Source: JAIOZK01 sp964468645
GTDB taxonomy: Bacteria > Bacteroidota > Bacteroidia > Bacteroidales > JAIOZK01
NCBI GenBank assembly: GCA_964468645.1
Contig: CAYXUU010000002.1
Location: 1 to 64,000, forward strand
Reading direction: 5' to 3'
DNA length: 64,000 nt
Of the stretch, positions 63,792 through 64,000 are shown piece by piece. Positions within the stretch are counted from its first letter, which is position 1; each line of letters opens with the position of its first letter. The position numbers and the translations under genes were made by a program. The notes beneath the pieces were generated by a model. The model did no database searches and was not told the DNA's origin. It saw only the letters and a list, made by a program, of their open reading frames with translations.

Positions 63792-64000
63792 ATGAAAGTA
63801 ATTGATCATTTAAGACAAACTGATAAAACATATTTCTCCTTTGAGATATTGCCTCCATTAAGGGGGCATAACATTGATTCGATTTACAGGACGATTGATA
63901 ACCTGAAAGGGTTTGATCCGTTGAACATCAACGTTACCTACCACCAGGAAGAGGTTATTTATAAAACGCATCCGAGTGGTTTACTTGAAAAGAAGTCTGT
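63792..64000 (+). CDS. metF: Methylenetetrahydrofolate reductase, 5' part
   Basis: The frame starts MKVIDHLRQTDKTYFSFEIL and continues PPLRGHNIDSIYRTIDN, NINVTYHQEEVIYKTHPSGL to the window edge. The FSFEILPP and NVTYH segments match the start of MetF, which reduces methylene-THF to methyl-THF, the donor used by MetH. It begins 23 bp after metH, so the two are co-transcribed under the SAM-I riboswitch. Only the first 69 codons are present. Confidence 0.92.
   Translation, partial: MKVIDHLRQTDKTYFSFEILPPLRGHNIDSIYRTIDNLKGFDPLNINVTYHQEEVIYKTHPSGLLEKKS

Overview
The window looks like part of the chromosome of an environmental Bacteroidota bacterium, probably Bacteroidales/Marinilabiliales-like. 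Reasons: secreted proteins with C-terminal type IX (Por) sorting domains, TPR/LytS-type kinases paired with LytTR regulators, reg_prop/Y_Y_Y sensor kinases, a DUF5723-like barrel protein, a single-chain PurL of about 1240 residues, TAnnTTTG promoter boxes and few Shine-Dalgarno sites. No rRNA, tRNA, CRISPR array or intact prophage was seen.

Region 0-14 kb is a surface-protein island. It holds a long fibre of about 27 NTAIG-type beta-roll repeats, a FISUMP-domain protein, a large fibre ending in a peptidase S74 self-cleaving chaperone, a fibre-like protein with a different C-terminal domain and a secreted propeller/beta-helix-like protein. A divergent TPR-histidine kinase/LytTR regulator pair sits among them. 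Three of these proteins, plus a decayed copy near 59 kb, share one roughly 70-residue N-terminal module joined to different C-terminal modules; a fourth protein has only a weak version of it.

Region 14-22 kb carries a sodium:solute symporter, an ArnT/PMT-like glycosyltransferase, a C69 dipeptidase, a second FISUMP protein and a ten-copy WG-repeat protein. At 22-29.4 kb a decayed, internally deleted IS4-type element abuts purL and supplies its last codons and stop. Next comes a restriction-modification island: a Vsr-like nuclease divergent from a C5 methyltransferase with an N-terminal MerR-like domain, then an Eco47II-type endonuclease.

Region 29-37 kb has a DUF5723-like barrel protein, a T9SS-secreted SGNH hydrolase, a T9SS-secreted TIM-barrel glycosidase-like protein, a small outer-membrane barrel and a FUSC transporter. 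Between about 13.9 and 35 kb, seven copies of a roughly 31-bp palindrome lie in gene borders. Region 37-43 kb carries a cation diffusion facilitator, trxB, a four-gene lysis-like cassette (zinc amidase, holin-like protein, two membrane/coiled-coil proteins) with no other phage genes, and a geranylgeranyl-reductase-like flavoprotein.

Region 43-59 kb has a truncated M28 peptidase gene, a PD40 propeller lipoprotein, two tandem paralogous sensor kinases without receiver domains, a secreted LamG/SMP-30-like protein, an ABC ATPase with a 70-residue membrane partner, a lipoprotein esterase-like hydrolase and two tandem long-chain acyl-CoA synthetases. The right end is a methionine operon: a SAM-I riboswitch, a MITE-like hairpin in the leader, metH with a TTG start, and the beginning of metF.
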